From CAG-390 sp051867815 (lineage in GTDB: Bacteria > Bacillota > Clostridia > Oscillospirales > CAG-272), in the NCBI GenBank assembly GCA_051867815.1, contig JBJDZD010000080.1:1-44019 (forward strand): a DNA stretch of 44,019 nucleotides, read 5' to 3'. Made by a program: the position numbers and the translations under genes. This document shows positions 33,088-41,334 of this stretch, piece by piece (position 1 is the stretch's first letter; each line of letters starts with the position of its first letter). Under the pieces are notes generated by a model that had not been told where the DNA came from, ran no database searches, and was given only the letters and a program-made list of their open reading frames with translations.

Positions 33088-33465
33088 ATGGTTGATTTCT
33101 TCGTAAGCACGGGTATTGCGCTTCTTTCCGGCTTGGGTGTGGGCAGCGGCGGATTGCTTGTGGTGTTTTTAACGGAATTTCGGAGTGTCGGCCAGGTTTT
33201 TGCGCAGGGGGTGAATCTGATGTTCTTCATTTTCTCGTCGGGCGCATCGACGGCGGTGAACCTGCGGCGGCGGAACATTTGCTACGGTGCGGTTACGATG
33301 ATGACGGCAGGCGGTGTCGTCGGTGCGGTCATCGGTGCATTTGCGGCTTCAATAGTACCGGCGAAGATGCTCAGATTTGCCTTCGGCGCGATGCTCCTTA
33401 TCACGGGCGTGCCGGCACTGCTGAGGTCGATAGGGGCTTTTTCGAAGAAAACGGCAAGAGAATAG
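33088..33465 (+). CDS. Half-length TauE/SafE family membrane protein (second of a pair)
   Basis: A 125-residue partner of the preceding gene. It has the diverged Gly-rich opening STGIALLSGLGVGSGGLLVV, then FLTEFRSVGQVFAQGVNLMF, a cytosolic basic loop (NLRRRNICYG) and AGGVVGAVIGAFAASIVP; about four helices. AAGGTGGG lies before the ATG. Tight spacing to the first half and complementary halves suggest a two-subunit transporter. A strong terminator follows. The pair duplicates the family of the single-chain transporter at 24.7-25.5 kb, but the sequences differ clearly. Confidence 0.85.
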   Translation: MVDFFVSTGIALLSGLGVGSGGLLVVFLTEFRSVGQVFAQGVNLMFFIFSSGASTAVNLRRRNICYGAVTMMTAGGVVGAVIGAFAASIVPAKMLRFAFGAMLLITGVPALLRSIGAFSKKTARE

Positions 33466-33467
33466 CA

Positions 33468-33500
33468 AAAGGGAGACTTCACTTGCGGAAGTCTCCCTTT
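33468..33500. terminator. Bidirectional terminator between the TauE pair and the ABC operon
   Basis: A 13-bp perfect stem, AAAGGGAGACTTC (33468-33480) with GAAGTCTCCCTTT (33488-33500). It ends the TauE pair on the plus strand and the ABC exporter pair on the minus strand. Confidence 0.85.
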
Positions 33501-33507
33501 GAGTGTT

Positions 33508-35445
33508 TTATTCTAACTCAAACGCTCCGGTGTAAAGGCGATAATACGTGCCCTTTTCCTCAATGAGCTTATCGTGGTTGCCGCGTTCGATGATTCGGCC
33601 GTGGTCAAGCACCATGATCACGTCGGAATTACGGACGGTGGAAAGACGGTGCGCGATAACGAATACCGTTCTGCCCTCCATCAGCTTATCCATACCTGCC
33701 TGAACTATCGCCTCCGTACGGGTGTCGATCGAGGAGGTTGCCTCGTCGAGGATCATTACGGGCGGATCGGCAACCGCCGCACGGGCAATCGCAATGAGCT
33801 GACGCTGACCCTGCGAGAGGCTTGCTCCGTTGCCGGTCAGCATGGTGTCGTAGCCCTCAGGCAGACGGGTGATGAAATCGTCCGCGCCCGCAAGCTTCGC
33901 CGCGGCGATACATTCCTCGTCCGTTGCATCAAGTCTGCCGTAGCGTATATTGTCCATTACCGTTCCGGTAAAGAGGTTGGTCTCCTGAAGAACGATGCCG
34001 AGCGAGCGGCGAAGGTCTTCTTTTTTTATCTTGTTGATATTTATGCCGTCGTAACGTATCTTTCCGTCGGCAATATCGTAAAAGCGGTTGATAAGGTTGG
34101 TGATGGTGGTCTTGCCCGCACCCGTTGCGCCGACAAAGGCGACCTTCTGTCCCGGATCGGCGTAAACGCTGACGTCGTGCAGGACGTCCTTGCCTTCTTC
34201 GTAAGCAAAGTCAACGCCGAGCAGGCGAACGTCGCCCTCAAGGGGAGTGTAGGTCAGCGTACCGTCGCCGTGCGGATGCTTCCATGCCCAGGTGTGAGTG
34301 TGTTCGGAGGTCTCCTCAAGCTCTCCCTCGGCGTTCTTTTTGACGTTAACGAGAGTGACGTATCCGTCGTCGGCTTCGGGCTGCTCGTCCATGAGGGCAA
34401 AGAGACGCTCCGCACCTGCAAGTCCCATGACGATCGAGTTGAACTGCTGGGAGAGCTGGTTGACGTTACCCGTGAACTGCTTGGTCATATTCAGGAAGGG
34501 GACTGCAATGCTGACATTCAGCACCGCAAACGAAGGGTCGGGGGAGAGGCAGAGGTTCGGGGTCTTAGTTATGATGAAGATACCTCCGACGATCGCCATG
34601 ATAACGTAGAGAATGTTGCCGATGTTGCCGATGAGCGGCCCCATCATGTTTGCATAGGCGTGCGCACGGTAATTGTCCTCGTAAAGCTCCTCGTTGACGC
34701 GGTCAAAGTCCTTTATGGCGGCGTCCTCGTGGCAGAACACCTTGACAACGCGTTGGCCGTTCATCATTTCCTGAACGTAGCCCTCGGTCTTACCCATGGC
34801 TCTCTGCGCGCGGATAAAGTACTTAGCCGAGCCGCCGCCGACGGTCTTAGATACGAATATCATGCCGACAACGCCGACAAGCACCACAAGCGTCATCCAA
34901 ACGCTGAAATAGAGCATGATGAAAACGACGGAAAGCACGATCGTTCCTGCCTGGAGTATCGAGGGCAGAGCCTGCGAGACGAGCTGGCGCAGAGTGTCGA
35001 TATCGTTGGTGTAATGGCTCATGATATCGCCGTGCTTGTGCGTGTCGAAGTATTTGATGGGGAGGTTTTGCATCTTGTCAAACATGGCGCGGCGCATCTT
35101 GCAGAGGAAGCCCTGCGTGATATATGCCATAAGCTGTGTTTGTGCCGTGATCGCGCAGAGCGAAAGCACGTAGAGTGATGCGAGAAGTACCATTTTCGGT
35201 ACTATTTCCTCCGATGCCGCTTCCCAACCGATGCCGGCGTCCTGTGACTTTTGGATAAGCTCGAATATCTTCTGCATGAAAAGGCTGGGGAGAGTTGCGC
35301 AGATTGCGGAAAAGAGTATGCAGACCATTGAAACGGGAACAAGCACGGGATAGAACTTAAAAAGCATGCCAACTGTTCTGCCGAGACTCTTGAAATTGAT
35401 CTTGCGTTTCATGGGAGGCATTCCCTGAGCGTTTTTCTTACTCAT
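33508..35445 (-). CDS. Heterodimeric ABC exporter, subunit with the catalytic Walker B site
   Basis: A 645-residue half-transporter, second gene of an exporter pair. Six membrane helices occupy about residues 25-345. A ~60-residue insert (EETSEHTHTWAWKHPHGDG) separates them from the ATPase domain. Motifs: Walker A GATGAGKTT, Q-loop GIVLQETNLF, signature SLSQGQRQ (diverged from LSGGQ), Walker B VMILDEATSSID with intact glutamate, H-loop FVIAHRLSTV. The intact glutamate with a degenerate signature is the complement of the partner's D/Q site. The start has CAGGAGG 8 nt upstream and overlaps the partner's stop by 8 nt. Likely multidrug or peptide export. Confidence 0.93.
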   Translation of the reverse strand: MSKKNAQGMPPMKRKINFKSLGRTVGMLFKFYPVLVPVSMVCILFSAICATLPSLFMQKIFELIQKSQDAGIGWEAASEEIVPKMVLLASLYVLSLCAITAQTQLMAYITQGFLCKMRRAMFDKMQNLPIKYFDTHKHGDIMSHYTNDIDTLRQLVSQALPSILQAGTIVLSVVFIMLYFSVWMTLVVLVGVVGMIFVSKTVGGGSAKYFIRAQRAMGKTEGYVQEMMNGQRVVKVFCHEDAAIKDFDRVNEELYEDNYRAHAYANMMGPLIGNIGNILYVIMAIVGGIFIITKTPNLCLSPDPSFAVLNVSIAVPFLNMTKQFTGNVNQLSQQFNSIVMGLAGAERLFALMDEQPEADDGYVTLVNVKKNAEGELEETSEHTHTWAWKHPHGDGTLTYTPLEGDVRLLGVDFAYEEGKDVLHDVSVYADPGQKVAFVGATGAGKTTITNLINRFYDIADGKIRYDGININKIKKEDLRRSLGIVLQETNLFTGTVMDNIRYGRLDATDEECIAAAKLAGADDFITRLPEGYDTMLTGNGASLSQGQRQLIAIARAAVADPPVMILDEATSSIDTRTEAIVQAGMDKLMEGRTVFVIAHRLSTVRNSDVIMVLDHGRIIERGNHDKLIEEKGTYYRLYTGAFELE

Positions 35446-37177
35446 TGTTCTTACCTCCTGTCTGCTGTTCATAGACCTCGCGGTATATGGCACTTGACTG
35501 CAACAACTCCTCGTGCTTTCCTGCCGCGCTTATCTCGCCCTTATCGAGGACTATGATCATGTCCGCATCCTCAACGGACGAAATACGCTGTGCTATAATG
35601 ATTTTCGTGGTTTCGGGGATGAATTTCTTGAAGCCGGCGCGGATAAAGGCGTCGGTACGGGTGTCGACTGCGCTGGTTGAGTCGTCAAGGATGAGGATCT
35701 TCGGCTTTTTGAGCAACGCGCGCGCAATGCAAAGACGTTGCTTTTGACCGCCGGATACATTAGTGCCTCCCTGCTCGATGAAGGTGTCGTAGCTCTCGGG
35801 GAAGGATGAAACGAAATCGTGCGCCTGCGCCAGCTTGCAGGCCTCGACTATTTCCTCATCCGTCGCGTTCGGGTTGCCCCAACGGAGATTTTCCTTGATC
35901 GTGCCGGAGAAGAGGAGGTTCTTCTGAAGCACCATGGAAACGGCGTCGCGGAGCGCGCGGATATCGTATTCACGAACATCCGTACCTCCGACGAGTACGC
36001 GTCCCTCGGTGACGTCATAAATTCTCGGGATGAGCTGAACGAGAGTGGATTTTGACGAGCCTGTGCCGCCGATGACACCGACGGTCATGCCCGATTTGAT
36101 ATGCAGATCAATATTCGAGAGAGCGTTTTTCTTCGCCTTCTTTGAATATTTGAAGCTTACGCCCTCAAAGTCGACGGAACCGTCCTTGACCTCGGTCTTG
36201 CCGTTTTCGGGGCTTTTTATGGTCGCCTCCTCGGAAAGCACCTCGCCGATACGCTTGACTGATTCGGCAGACATGGTCAGCATTACGTAGATCATGGAGA
36301 GCATCATCAGCGACATCAGTATCTGCATGCCGTAGGTCAGCATTGCGGAGAGCTGGCCGACGTCGATATTTGAGCCGGTGCCGGAAATGATGAGGTACGA
36401 GCCGAAGGTCAGCACGAATACCATGTTAAAGTAGAGGCAGACCTGCATAAGGGGCGTGTTGAGGGCAACGATGCGCTCGGCCTTGGTGAAGTCGGCACGG
36501 ATGTCCTCGGATGCCTGACCGAAGCGTTCGCACTCATAGTTCTCGCGTGAGAAGCCCTTTACTACGCGCATTCCTCGCACGTTTTCCTCGATCGACTCGT
36601 TGAGACGGTCGTATTTTTTGAAAACCCGACGAAATGCCGGCATTGCATTGCGTGCAATGAGGAGCAGGCCGACGATCAACACGGGGATGATGATGACGAA
36701 GGTCGTTGCCAGCGAGCCGCCCATGACGTAAGCCATGACGATGGAGAAGATGAGCATCAGGGGAGCGCGTATTGCCGTGCGGATGAGCATCATGTAAGAC
36801 ATCTGGACGTTCCCCACGTCCGTGGTGAGCCTCGTAACGAGCGAGGCGGTGGAGAATTTGTCGATATTCTCAAAGGAATAGGTTTGGATCCTTCGGAAAA
36901 GGTCGCCGCGCAGGTTCTTTGCAAAGCCCGAGCTTGCCTTGGCACAGGTAAAGCCCGCAATGCCGCCGCAGCACAGCGAAACCATAGCCATGCCGACCAG
37001 CAGCGCGCCCGTGAGCAAAAGCTCGCTCATTTCGGCGCCTGCCTTGATCGTGTTGACCAGATCAGCCGTGATGAAGGGGATCAGAACCTCGATGACGACC
37101 TCGCCGATGATGAAGATCAGGGTAAGTATCGTGGGAAGCCTGTATTCCCTGATACAACCCGCAAGTCTTTTAATCAT
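35438..37177 (-). CDS. Heterodimeric ABC exporter, subunit with the degenerate site
   Basis: A 579-residue half-transporter, first gene of the pair. Six membrane helices (about 1-310), then an ATPase domain with an unusual Walker A GGTGSSKST, signature VSGGQKQR, Walker B ILILDDSTSAVD in which aspartate replaces the catalytic glutamate, and an H-loop IIAQRISSVEDAD in which glutamine replaces histidine. Both substitutions are the hallmark of the degenerate site in TM287/288-type heterodimers. AAAGGA precedes the ATG. It has its own consensus promoter. Substrate unknown; drug or peptide export is the family norm. Confidence 0.93.
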   Translation of the reverse strand: MIKRLAGCIREYRLPTILTLIFIIGEVVIEVLIPFITADLVNTIKAGAEMSELLLTGALLVGMAMVSLCCGGIAGFTCAKASSGFAKNLRGDLFRRIQTYSFENIDKFSTASLVTRLTTDVGNVQMSYMMLIRTAIRAPLMLIFSIVMAYVMGGSLATTFVIIIPVLIVGLLLIARNAMPAFRRVFKKYDRLNESIEENVRGMRVVKGFSRENYECERFGQASEDIRADFTKAERIVALNTPLMQVCLYFNMVFVLTFGSYLIISGTGSNIDVGQLSAMLTYGMQILMSLMMLSMIYVMLTMSAESVKRIGEVLSEEATIKSPENGKTEVKDGSVDFEGVSFKYSKKAKKNALSNIDLHIKSGMTVGVIGGTGSSKSTLVQLIPRIYDVTEGRVLVGGTDVREYDIRALRDAVSMVLQKNLLFSGTIKENLRWGNPNATDEEIVEACKLAQAHDFVSSFPESYDTFIEQGGTNVSGGQKQRLCIARALLKKPKILILDDSTSAVDTRTDAFIRAGFKKFIPETTKIIIAQRISSVEDADMIIVLDKGEISAAGKHEELLQSSAIYREVYEQQTGGKNNE

Positions 37178-37217
37178 TTGCTTGTCCTTTCTGAATGGTA
37201 AAATAACCGTATCTTAT

Positions 37218-37246
37218 ATTATACAAAAATATAAAAAATAAGTCAA
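37218..37246 (-). promoter_or_regulatory. Sigma-A promoter of the heterodimeric ABC operon
   Basis: On the minus strand TTGACT (37246-37241), 17-bp spacer, TATAAT (37223-37218), about 40 nt before the first ABC gene. Confidence 0.83.
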
Positions 37247-37306
37247 TATCAAATCCGACAAAAACGAAGGAAAAAACAGCTCGGTTTATTGTCTTCTTGT
37301 CGGTAG

Positions 37307-37436
37307 TTGATTTATTCAATAAATCAATCGCCGCGCCGTGGGTTCAAAGCTTGTAAAAGCCGATAAAACGGCAAGTGCGAGGCACGCGGCCTTTCATTAT
37401 TGATCATTCATATTAATCTCCATGCCGCCACAGGCG
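37307..37436. repeat. Cluster of intergenic palindromes, possible structured RNA or repeat
   Basis: No gene is visible in 37178-37587. It holds: a palindrome with 10-bp arms around one central base (37307-37327, TTGATTTATT and AATAAATCAA); a nested structure at 37330-37390 (GCCGC/GCGGC outer arms, GTG/CAC, CTTG/CAAG, and an inner GCCG-ATAAAA-CGGC hairpin); and GCCGCC-ACA-GGCGGC at about 37424-37438. The sequence type resembles interspersed non-coding repeats I have seen in gut Clostridia, but I cannot confirm copies elsewhere. Confidence 0.45.
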
Positions 37437-37440
37437 GCTC

Positions 37441-37487
37441 AAATAAAATTGCTCTCAAAATGGGTCGGGATCCATTTTGAGAGCAAT
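37441..37487 (-). terminator. Terminator of the AT-rich single-gene cassette
   Basis: A long stem: ATTGCTCTCAAAATGG (37448-37463) with CCATTTTGAGAGCAAT (37472-37487), extended by one G-T, loop TCGGGA, then TTTTATTT on the minus strand. It lies about 100 nt past the stop of the gene at 37588; nothing else is seen in between. Confidence 0.75.
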
Positions 37488-37587
37488 CTGAGCGTGAAAC
37501 AATGGTGACTTGAAGTGGCACGACGATATGAAACGGTTGTGCTACTATAGTCGTATACATGAATTTTCATAACTGAATTATTTTGGA

Positions 37588-38094
37588 TTATTTGTTTTTT
37601 GTAACGTGATACCACCCATCCCGAATTGATTTCACTTTCACTTTTGAATTTTCGCTTGGGGAATTCACCCACGATGGTTTTTGGTCGGGAGAATATACAA
37701 GAGCATATTCTCCGCTAGAAACACAAAATGAAATCCTATTTTCATGAATCCTAATGGTATCAAAAATCGAATCCTTGTCAGGAAATGCATTGTTACGTAT
37801 TGAAGTAAGAGATGATACGACATCACTTGGTAAGATCAAATAACTTTTAGTTTCCGGATCAAATAATGTAACTTCTCCATTCCCATCATTTGAAACAGAT
37901 AGCCACTTGTCAGATTTGTCAGGAAATGCTTCGGTAATATAATTTTTAACCAAATCAAAGTCATTCGCAAAATTTCCATAATCAGCAGAGTATTTCCAAA
38001 AATGATTATAATCGACTATCATCAATTCAATACCGAAGATTGCAACAACGCCTATTATCAGTGTTGTTAAAATCCATATTATGCTTTTTTTCAT
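37588..38094 (-). CDS. Small membrane-anchored protein of unknown function
   Basis: A 168-residue protein I cannot name. One N-terminal membrane helix (residues ~4-27, IIWILTTLIIGVVAIFGIELMIV) is followed by an extracellular domain of about 140 residues with alternating strands and helices (for example FDLVKNYITEAFPDKSDKWL, ISFCVSSGEYALVYS and a final VKVKSIRDGWYHVTKN). The start is the ATG with AAGGAG about 12 nt upstream, a little far. The gene is clearly more AT-rich than its neighbours, with a consensus promoter and its own long-stem terminator, so it behaves as an independent, probably acquired cassette. Confidence 0.7.
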   Translation of the reverse strand: MKKSIIWILTTLIIGVVAIFGIELMIVDYNHFWKYSADYGNFANDFDLVKNYITEAFPDKSDKWLSVSNDGNGEVTLFDPETKSYLILPSDVVSSLTSIRNNAFPDKDSIFDTIRIHENRISFCVSSGEYALVYSPDQKPSWVNSPSENSKVKVKSIRDGWYHVTKNK

Positions 38095-38167
38095 AGAAAT
38101 ACTGGCTCCTTTTCCATAGTTGAATTTGTGCATATTTGTAAACACTTATTTACTTTTTTACACATAC

Positions 38168-38197
38168 ATTATATCACACAGCGCCAATAAATGTCAA
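38168..38197 (-). promoter_or_regulatory. Sigma-A promoter of the AT-rich cassette gene
   Basis: On the minus strand TTGACA (38197-38192), 18-bp spacer, TATAAT (38173-38168), about 74 nt before the ATG. The rest of 38198-38400 shows no gene; a small GCCG-CTT-CGGC hairpin is the only structure seen there. Confidence 0.82.
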
Positions 38198-38400
38198 TAT
38201 ACTTAGTATGGATTTTCTGTGAATTATTGTATTGGCTTATAAAAATGTGCCGCTTCGGCGACATCCAAAGGAATATTTTCTTTATTGTGTATTAAGCAAA
38301 ACTATAGGCAAAGCATGAAATGAAAAGACCATACAAACGGTTCAAATCAAGCGAATTTTTTAATGGTACACGTCTCAAATGTCAATCAATAAACTAACGA

Positions 38401-38630
38401 TCAATCGTCAAAATAACTTCCCGGAACACTATAGTAATATCCTATGTGAATATCTTTAACGTATTTTAAGTCTGCCAGTTGTTTCAATACATCATAATCC
38501 GCATAGAACACGTTTAACGTTTCGGATATAGTACTTGCCGAATGGACATACTCAAAATACAGCGCAGGTGCAATCGCCCACGGCGTAAAATGTCCTTCGG
38601 ACAACTCATTACCATATTCATTAAAAAATG
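38401..38630 (-). pseudogene. Gene remnant (3' part of an unknown AT-rich gene)
   Basis: About 75 codons of protein-like sequence end in a normal stop: NEYGNELSEGHFTPWAIAPA, then FEYVHSASTISETLNVFYAD and KQLADLKYVKDIHIGYYYSV. Composition and periodicity look like real coding, but there is no ATG and no ribosome binding site; upstream the frame runs straight into the 21-bp hairpin at 38644. I read it as a gene whose 5' end was lost or replaced by the adjacent repeat. Family unknown. AT-rich like the gene at 37588. Confidence 0.5.
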
Positions 38631-38643
38631 CAGTAAATAAAAA

Positions 38644-38692
38644 GCAAAGCAACCGAGCGGCTTGGCTGTAGCAAGCCGCTCGGTTGCTTTGC
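38644..38692. repeat. 21-bp perfect inverted repeat
   Basis: Arms GCAAAGCAACCGAGCGGCTT+G (38644-38664) and the exact reverse complement (38672-38692), loop GCTGTAG. A second small hairpin, GCGAC-TTC-GTCGC (38691-38703), abuts it. The stem is far longer than any terminator in the window and has no T-run. Confidence 0.75.
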
Positions 38693-38767
38693 GACTTCGT
38701 CGCGTGCAGTAAGAGGTGTAATTTTGTTCGGATTATTGTGGCTTTTTAACATCGAATTAAAAAGTCC

Positions 38768-38805
38768 GCTTTTCTTTTTGACACCGTCGGCGCAAAAAGA
38801 AAAGC
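38768..38805 (-). terminator. Inverted repeat, probable metH terminator within a composite repeat
   Basis: Perfect 13-bp arms GCTTTTCTTTTTG (38768-38780) and CAAAAAGAAAAGC (38793-38805). On the minus strand GGACTTTTTAA follows, so it can act as the metH terminator. It is part of a longer structured region that also has CTCAAGGC-TCT-GCCTTGAG (38855-38873). Confidence 0.55.
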
Positions 38806-38937
38806 TTGGCAAAAGAAAAACGCCACGGGGAGCTCCGCCGACTGCGGTCCGCGACTCAAGGCTCTGCCTTGAGAATCCGCAACCTCCCCCAAAAGGTTGG
38901 CTAAAACTTTTTGTCTTTTTTGTTTGTGCGTTGGTCG

Positions 38938-41334
38938 CTATCGGTCATTAATGATCGTTTCCGCGTAGCGGACGGTTTCCATTGCGTCCTCGGCGTACCG
39001 GTCGGCACCTATTTGTTCGGCGTAATCGCGGTTCAGCACCGCGCCGCCGACGACTATCTTAGCCCAGGGTGCGGACGCGCGAAGTGCCTTGATGGTTTCC
39101 TCCATTGCCGGGACGGTGGTAGTCATCAATGCACTGAGTCCCACAAGCGGAGCATGCGTGCGCACAACTTCCTCCACCACCCTCTCCGGCGGGACGTCCC
39201 TGCCGAGGTCGATAACGGGGTAGCCGTAGTTCTCAAGAATGAGCTTGACGATGTTTTTGCCGATGTCGTGAATGTCACCCCGTACGGTGGCAAGCACGAA
39301 TGGCGGCTTGCCCGTCGCCGTGCCCGAAGGAGTATGCGCCTTGATGACTTCAAATGCGCATTTTGCCGCCTCGGCGCTCATCAACAGCTGGGGAAGATAT
39401 ACGGTCTTTTTCTCGAATCCGAGACCTACGGCGTCAAGTGCCGGAATTATCTCGTTTTTGACGATTTCAAGAGGAGCTTCGTCGGCGATCAGCGCTTCCG
39501 TCAGCGCCGCCGCACGCTCTTTGAGACCTTTTATTATCGACTTCTGTAGCTCCGAGGAGTATTCCTCCTTTGCCTTTTCGGGCGCAACGGTTGCGACTGT
39601 CGTTTGCGCCGGCAGAGCTTGCGCAAATTCAATGTAATCGGCGCAGTTGTCGTCCAGCCCCATTAGTGCGCGGTATGCGAAATAGGACTTCATCATTGCG
39701 TCGGAATAGGGATTCATTATCGCGGCGGAAAGACCGCGGCCGAGCGCAAGAGTGAAGAACTCGGAGGTGATGATATCGCGTTCAGGCAGGCCGAAGGAGA
39801 CGTTCGAAACGCCGAGCGAGGTCTTGCATCCGAGAGAGTTCAACATTCCGACGGCGCGAAGTGTTTGTGCGGCGGCGTTTTTATCCGCGCTCACCGTCAT
39901 TGCAAGCGGATCGAAGATGATATCTTTTCTATCTATGCCGTATTTTTCGGCTTCGGCGAGGATGCGCTTGGCGATGGCGACTCGCTCCTCCGCCGTACCG
40001 GGGATGCCGCCCTCATCGAGAGTCAGAGCGACTATCAGACCGCCGTATTTTTTGGCTATCGGAAAGACCGCCGCCATGCTCTCTGCCTTGCCGTTGACGG
40101 AATTTATCATTGCCTTGCCGTCGTAGCGGCGAAGCGCGGCTTCCATTGCGGCGCTGTCCGAGGTGTCGATCTGCAGGGGCAGGTCGATCACGGCCTGAAG
40201 CTCGGTGACCGCTTCCGTCAGCATTTCGCGCTCGTCTATATCGGGCAGGCCGACGTTTACGTCCAGCACCTGCGCACCGCGCTCCTGCTGGGCAATGCCT
40301 TCCTTGAGAATGTAGCCGATGTCGTGTGTGCGGAGCGCTTCCTTGAACTGCTTCTTGCCGGTGGGGTTGATGCGCTCGCCGATGAGTATCGGCTCTTTGT
40401 CGAAAATGACCGCATGCGTGTATGACGAGATGCAGGTGAAATTCTTTTTTTCTATGGGCATGGGTGAAAGGTCTTTGATTGCTTCGACCGTCTTTTGGAT
40501 ATATTCCGGTGTCGTTCCGCAACAACCGCCCACAATGCGAACGCCCTTTCTGACGAGAGCCGCCGCTTCTGCGGCAAACTCATCCGCCGGGACGTCGAAG
40601 ACCGTTTTGCCGTCCACCGACTTCGGAAGACCCGCATTCGGCTTTAGCAGAACGGGAACGGACGAATACCTGAGGTATTCCTCAACCGTCGTGCCGAGCG
40701 CCTTCGGGCCGAACGAGCAGTTAACGCCCACGGCATCCGCGCCCATGCCCTCGAGCATTGCTACCATAGCCGCCGGCGATGCGCCCGTCATCAGCTTGCC
40801 GTCCGCGGAGTATGCGTTTGAAACGAACACGGGCAGGGACGAATTCTCCTTTGCCGCAAGCAGAGCGGCTTTGGTCTCGTAACTGCTGTTCATGGTTTCG
40901 ATCATGATGAGATCGGCGCCGCACTTTTCTCCGAGCTTCACGGTTTCGGCAAAGACGGCAACGGCATCCTCAAAATCAAGGTCGCCGTAGGGCTTCAGCA
41001 TCTTGCCCGTGGGGCCGATGTCGAGCGCGACGAACTTCTCCTGAGTGCCCGTGCTTTCGTCGGCAGCGCGCCGTGCCAGCTTGATTGCGCTTCTGACGGT
41101 TGCCTCAAGCTCCTCCGGGGAGAATTTGAGGATGTTTGCGCCGAAGGTATTCGTGTTTACAACGTTGCTGCCCGAGTTGAAGTATTCGTGGTGGATGTCG
41201 CAAATCGTCTCGGGGTGCGTAATATTCCAAGTCTCCGGAAGCTCGCCCGGGCGCAGACCGCGCTGTTGCAACAGCGTGCCCATGCCGCCGTCAAGGACGA
41301 GGATGTTGTTCTTTATAAATTCCGTAATTTTCAT
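38938..41334 (-). CDS. metH: Cobalamin-dependent methionine synthase, catalytic part
   Basis: Transfers a methyl group from 5-methyltetrahydrofolate through cobalamin to homocysteine, forming methionine. 798 residues, three domains: homocysteine-binding (1-~290; ILVLDGGMGTLLQQRG, zinc cysteines near 206 and C271-C272 in GGCCGTTPEY), pterin-binding (~300-570; EPILIGERINPTGKK, DVNVGLPD) and cobalamin-binding (~590-798) with D687-x-H689-x2-G692 in GDIHDIGKN, where H689 is the lower cobalt ligand. The C-terminal activation domain of E. coli-type MetH is absent; it is encoded by the next upstream gene. The start overlaps that gene's stop by one base (TAATG). Confidence 0.95.
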   Translation of the reverse strand: MKITEFIKNNILVLDGGMGTLLQQRGLRPGELPETWNITHPETICDIHHEYFNSGSNVVNTNTFGANILKFSPEELEATVRSAIKLARRAADESTGTQEKFVALDIGPTGKMLKPYGDLDFEDAVAVFAETVKLGEKCGADLIMIETMNSSYETKAALLAAKENSSLPVFVSNAYSADGKLMTGASPAAMVAMLEGMGADAVGVNCSFGPKALGTTVEEYLRYSSVPVLLKPNAGLPKSVDGKTVFDVPADEFAAEAAALVRKGVRIVGGCCGTTPEYIQKTVEAIKDLSPMPIEKKNFTCISSYTHAVIFDKEPILIGERINPTGKKQFKEALRTHDIGYILKEGIAQQERGAQVLDVNVGLPDIDEREMLTEAVTELQAVIDLPLQIDTSDSAAMEAALRRYDGKAMINSVNGKAESMAAVFPIAKKYGGLIVALTLDEGGIPGTAEERVAIAKRILAEAEKYGIDRKDIIFDPLAMTVSADKNAAAQTLRAVGMLNSLGCKTSLGVSNVSFGLPERDIITSEFFTLALGRGLSAAIMNPYSDAMMKSYFAYRALMGLDDNCADYIEFAQALPAQTTVATVAPEKAKEEYSSELQKSIIKGLKERAAALTEALIADEAPLEIVKNEIIPALDAVGLGFEKKTVYLPQLLMSAEAAKCAFEVIKAHTPSGTATGKPPFVLATVRGDIHDIGKNIVKLILENYGYPVIDLGRDVPPERVVEEVVRTHAPLVGLSALMTTTVPAMEETIKALRASAPWAKIVVGGAVLNRDYAEQIGADRYAEDAMETVRYAETIINDR

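Noticed and set aside
33574..35178. Long plus-strand open frame (534 codons) antisense to the ABC gene
   Set aside because: It is a shadow of the ABC exporter gene on the other strand: no ribosome binding site, low-complexity Val/Asp/Leu-rich product, and the minus-strand frame has full ATPase motifs. Other long antisense frames (for example 14506-15447, 3771-4577 and 28021-29013) are rejected for the same reason.
37330..37390. tRNA-like sequence with GGTTCAAAGC
   Set aside because: The T-loop-like string has no matching acceptor or anticodon arms, and the fold is a nested hairpin instead.
37439..37672. Minus-strand frame overlapping the end of the cassette gene
   Set aside because: It overlaps the real gene in another frame and crosses the terminator stem; no binding site.
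6881..38143. GTTTAC/GTAAAC half-sites near 6864, 20315 and 38138 as a shared regulon
   Set aside because: The half-sites are in opposite orientations with different spacings, and 6-bp matches are expected by chance in AT-rich gaps.
38724..38951. Open frame of 75 codons in the composite repeat
   Set aside because: It consists of hairpin arms and Pro/Lys-rich sequence, has no ribosome binding site and runs into the 3' end of metH on the other strand; structure, not coding, explains it.
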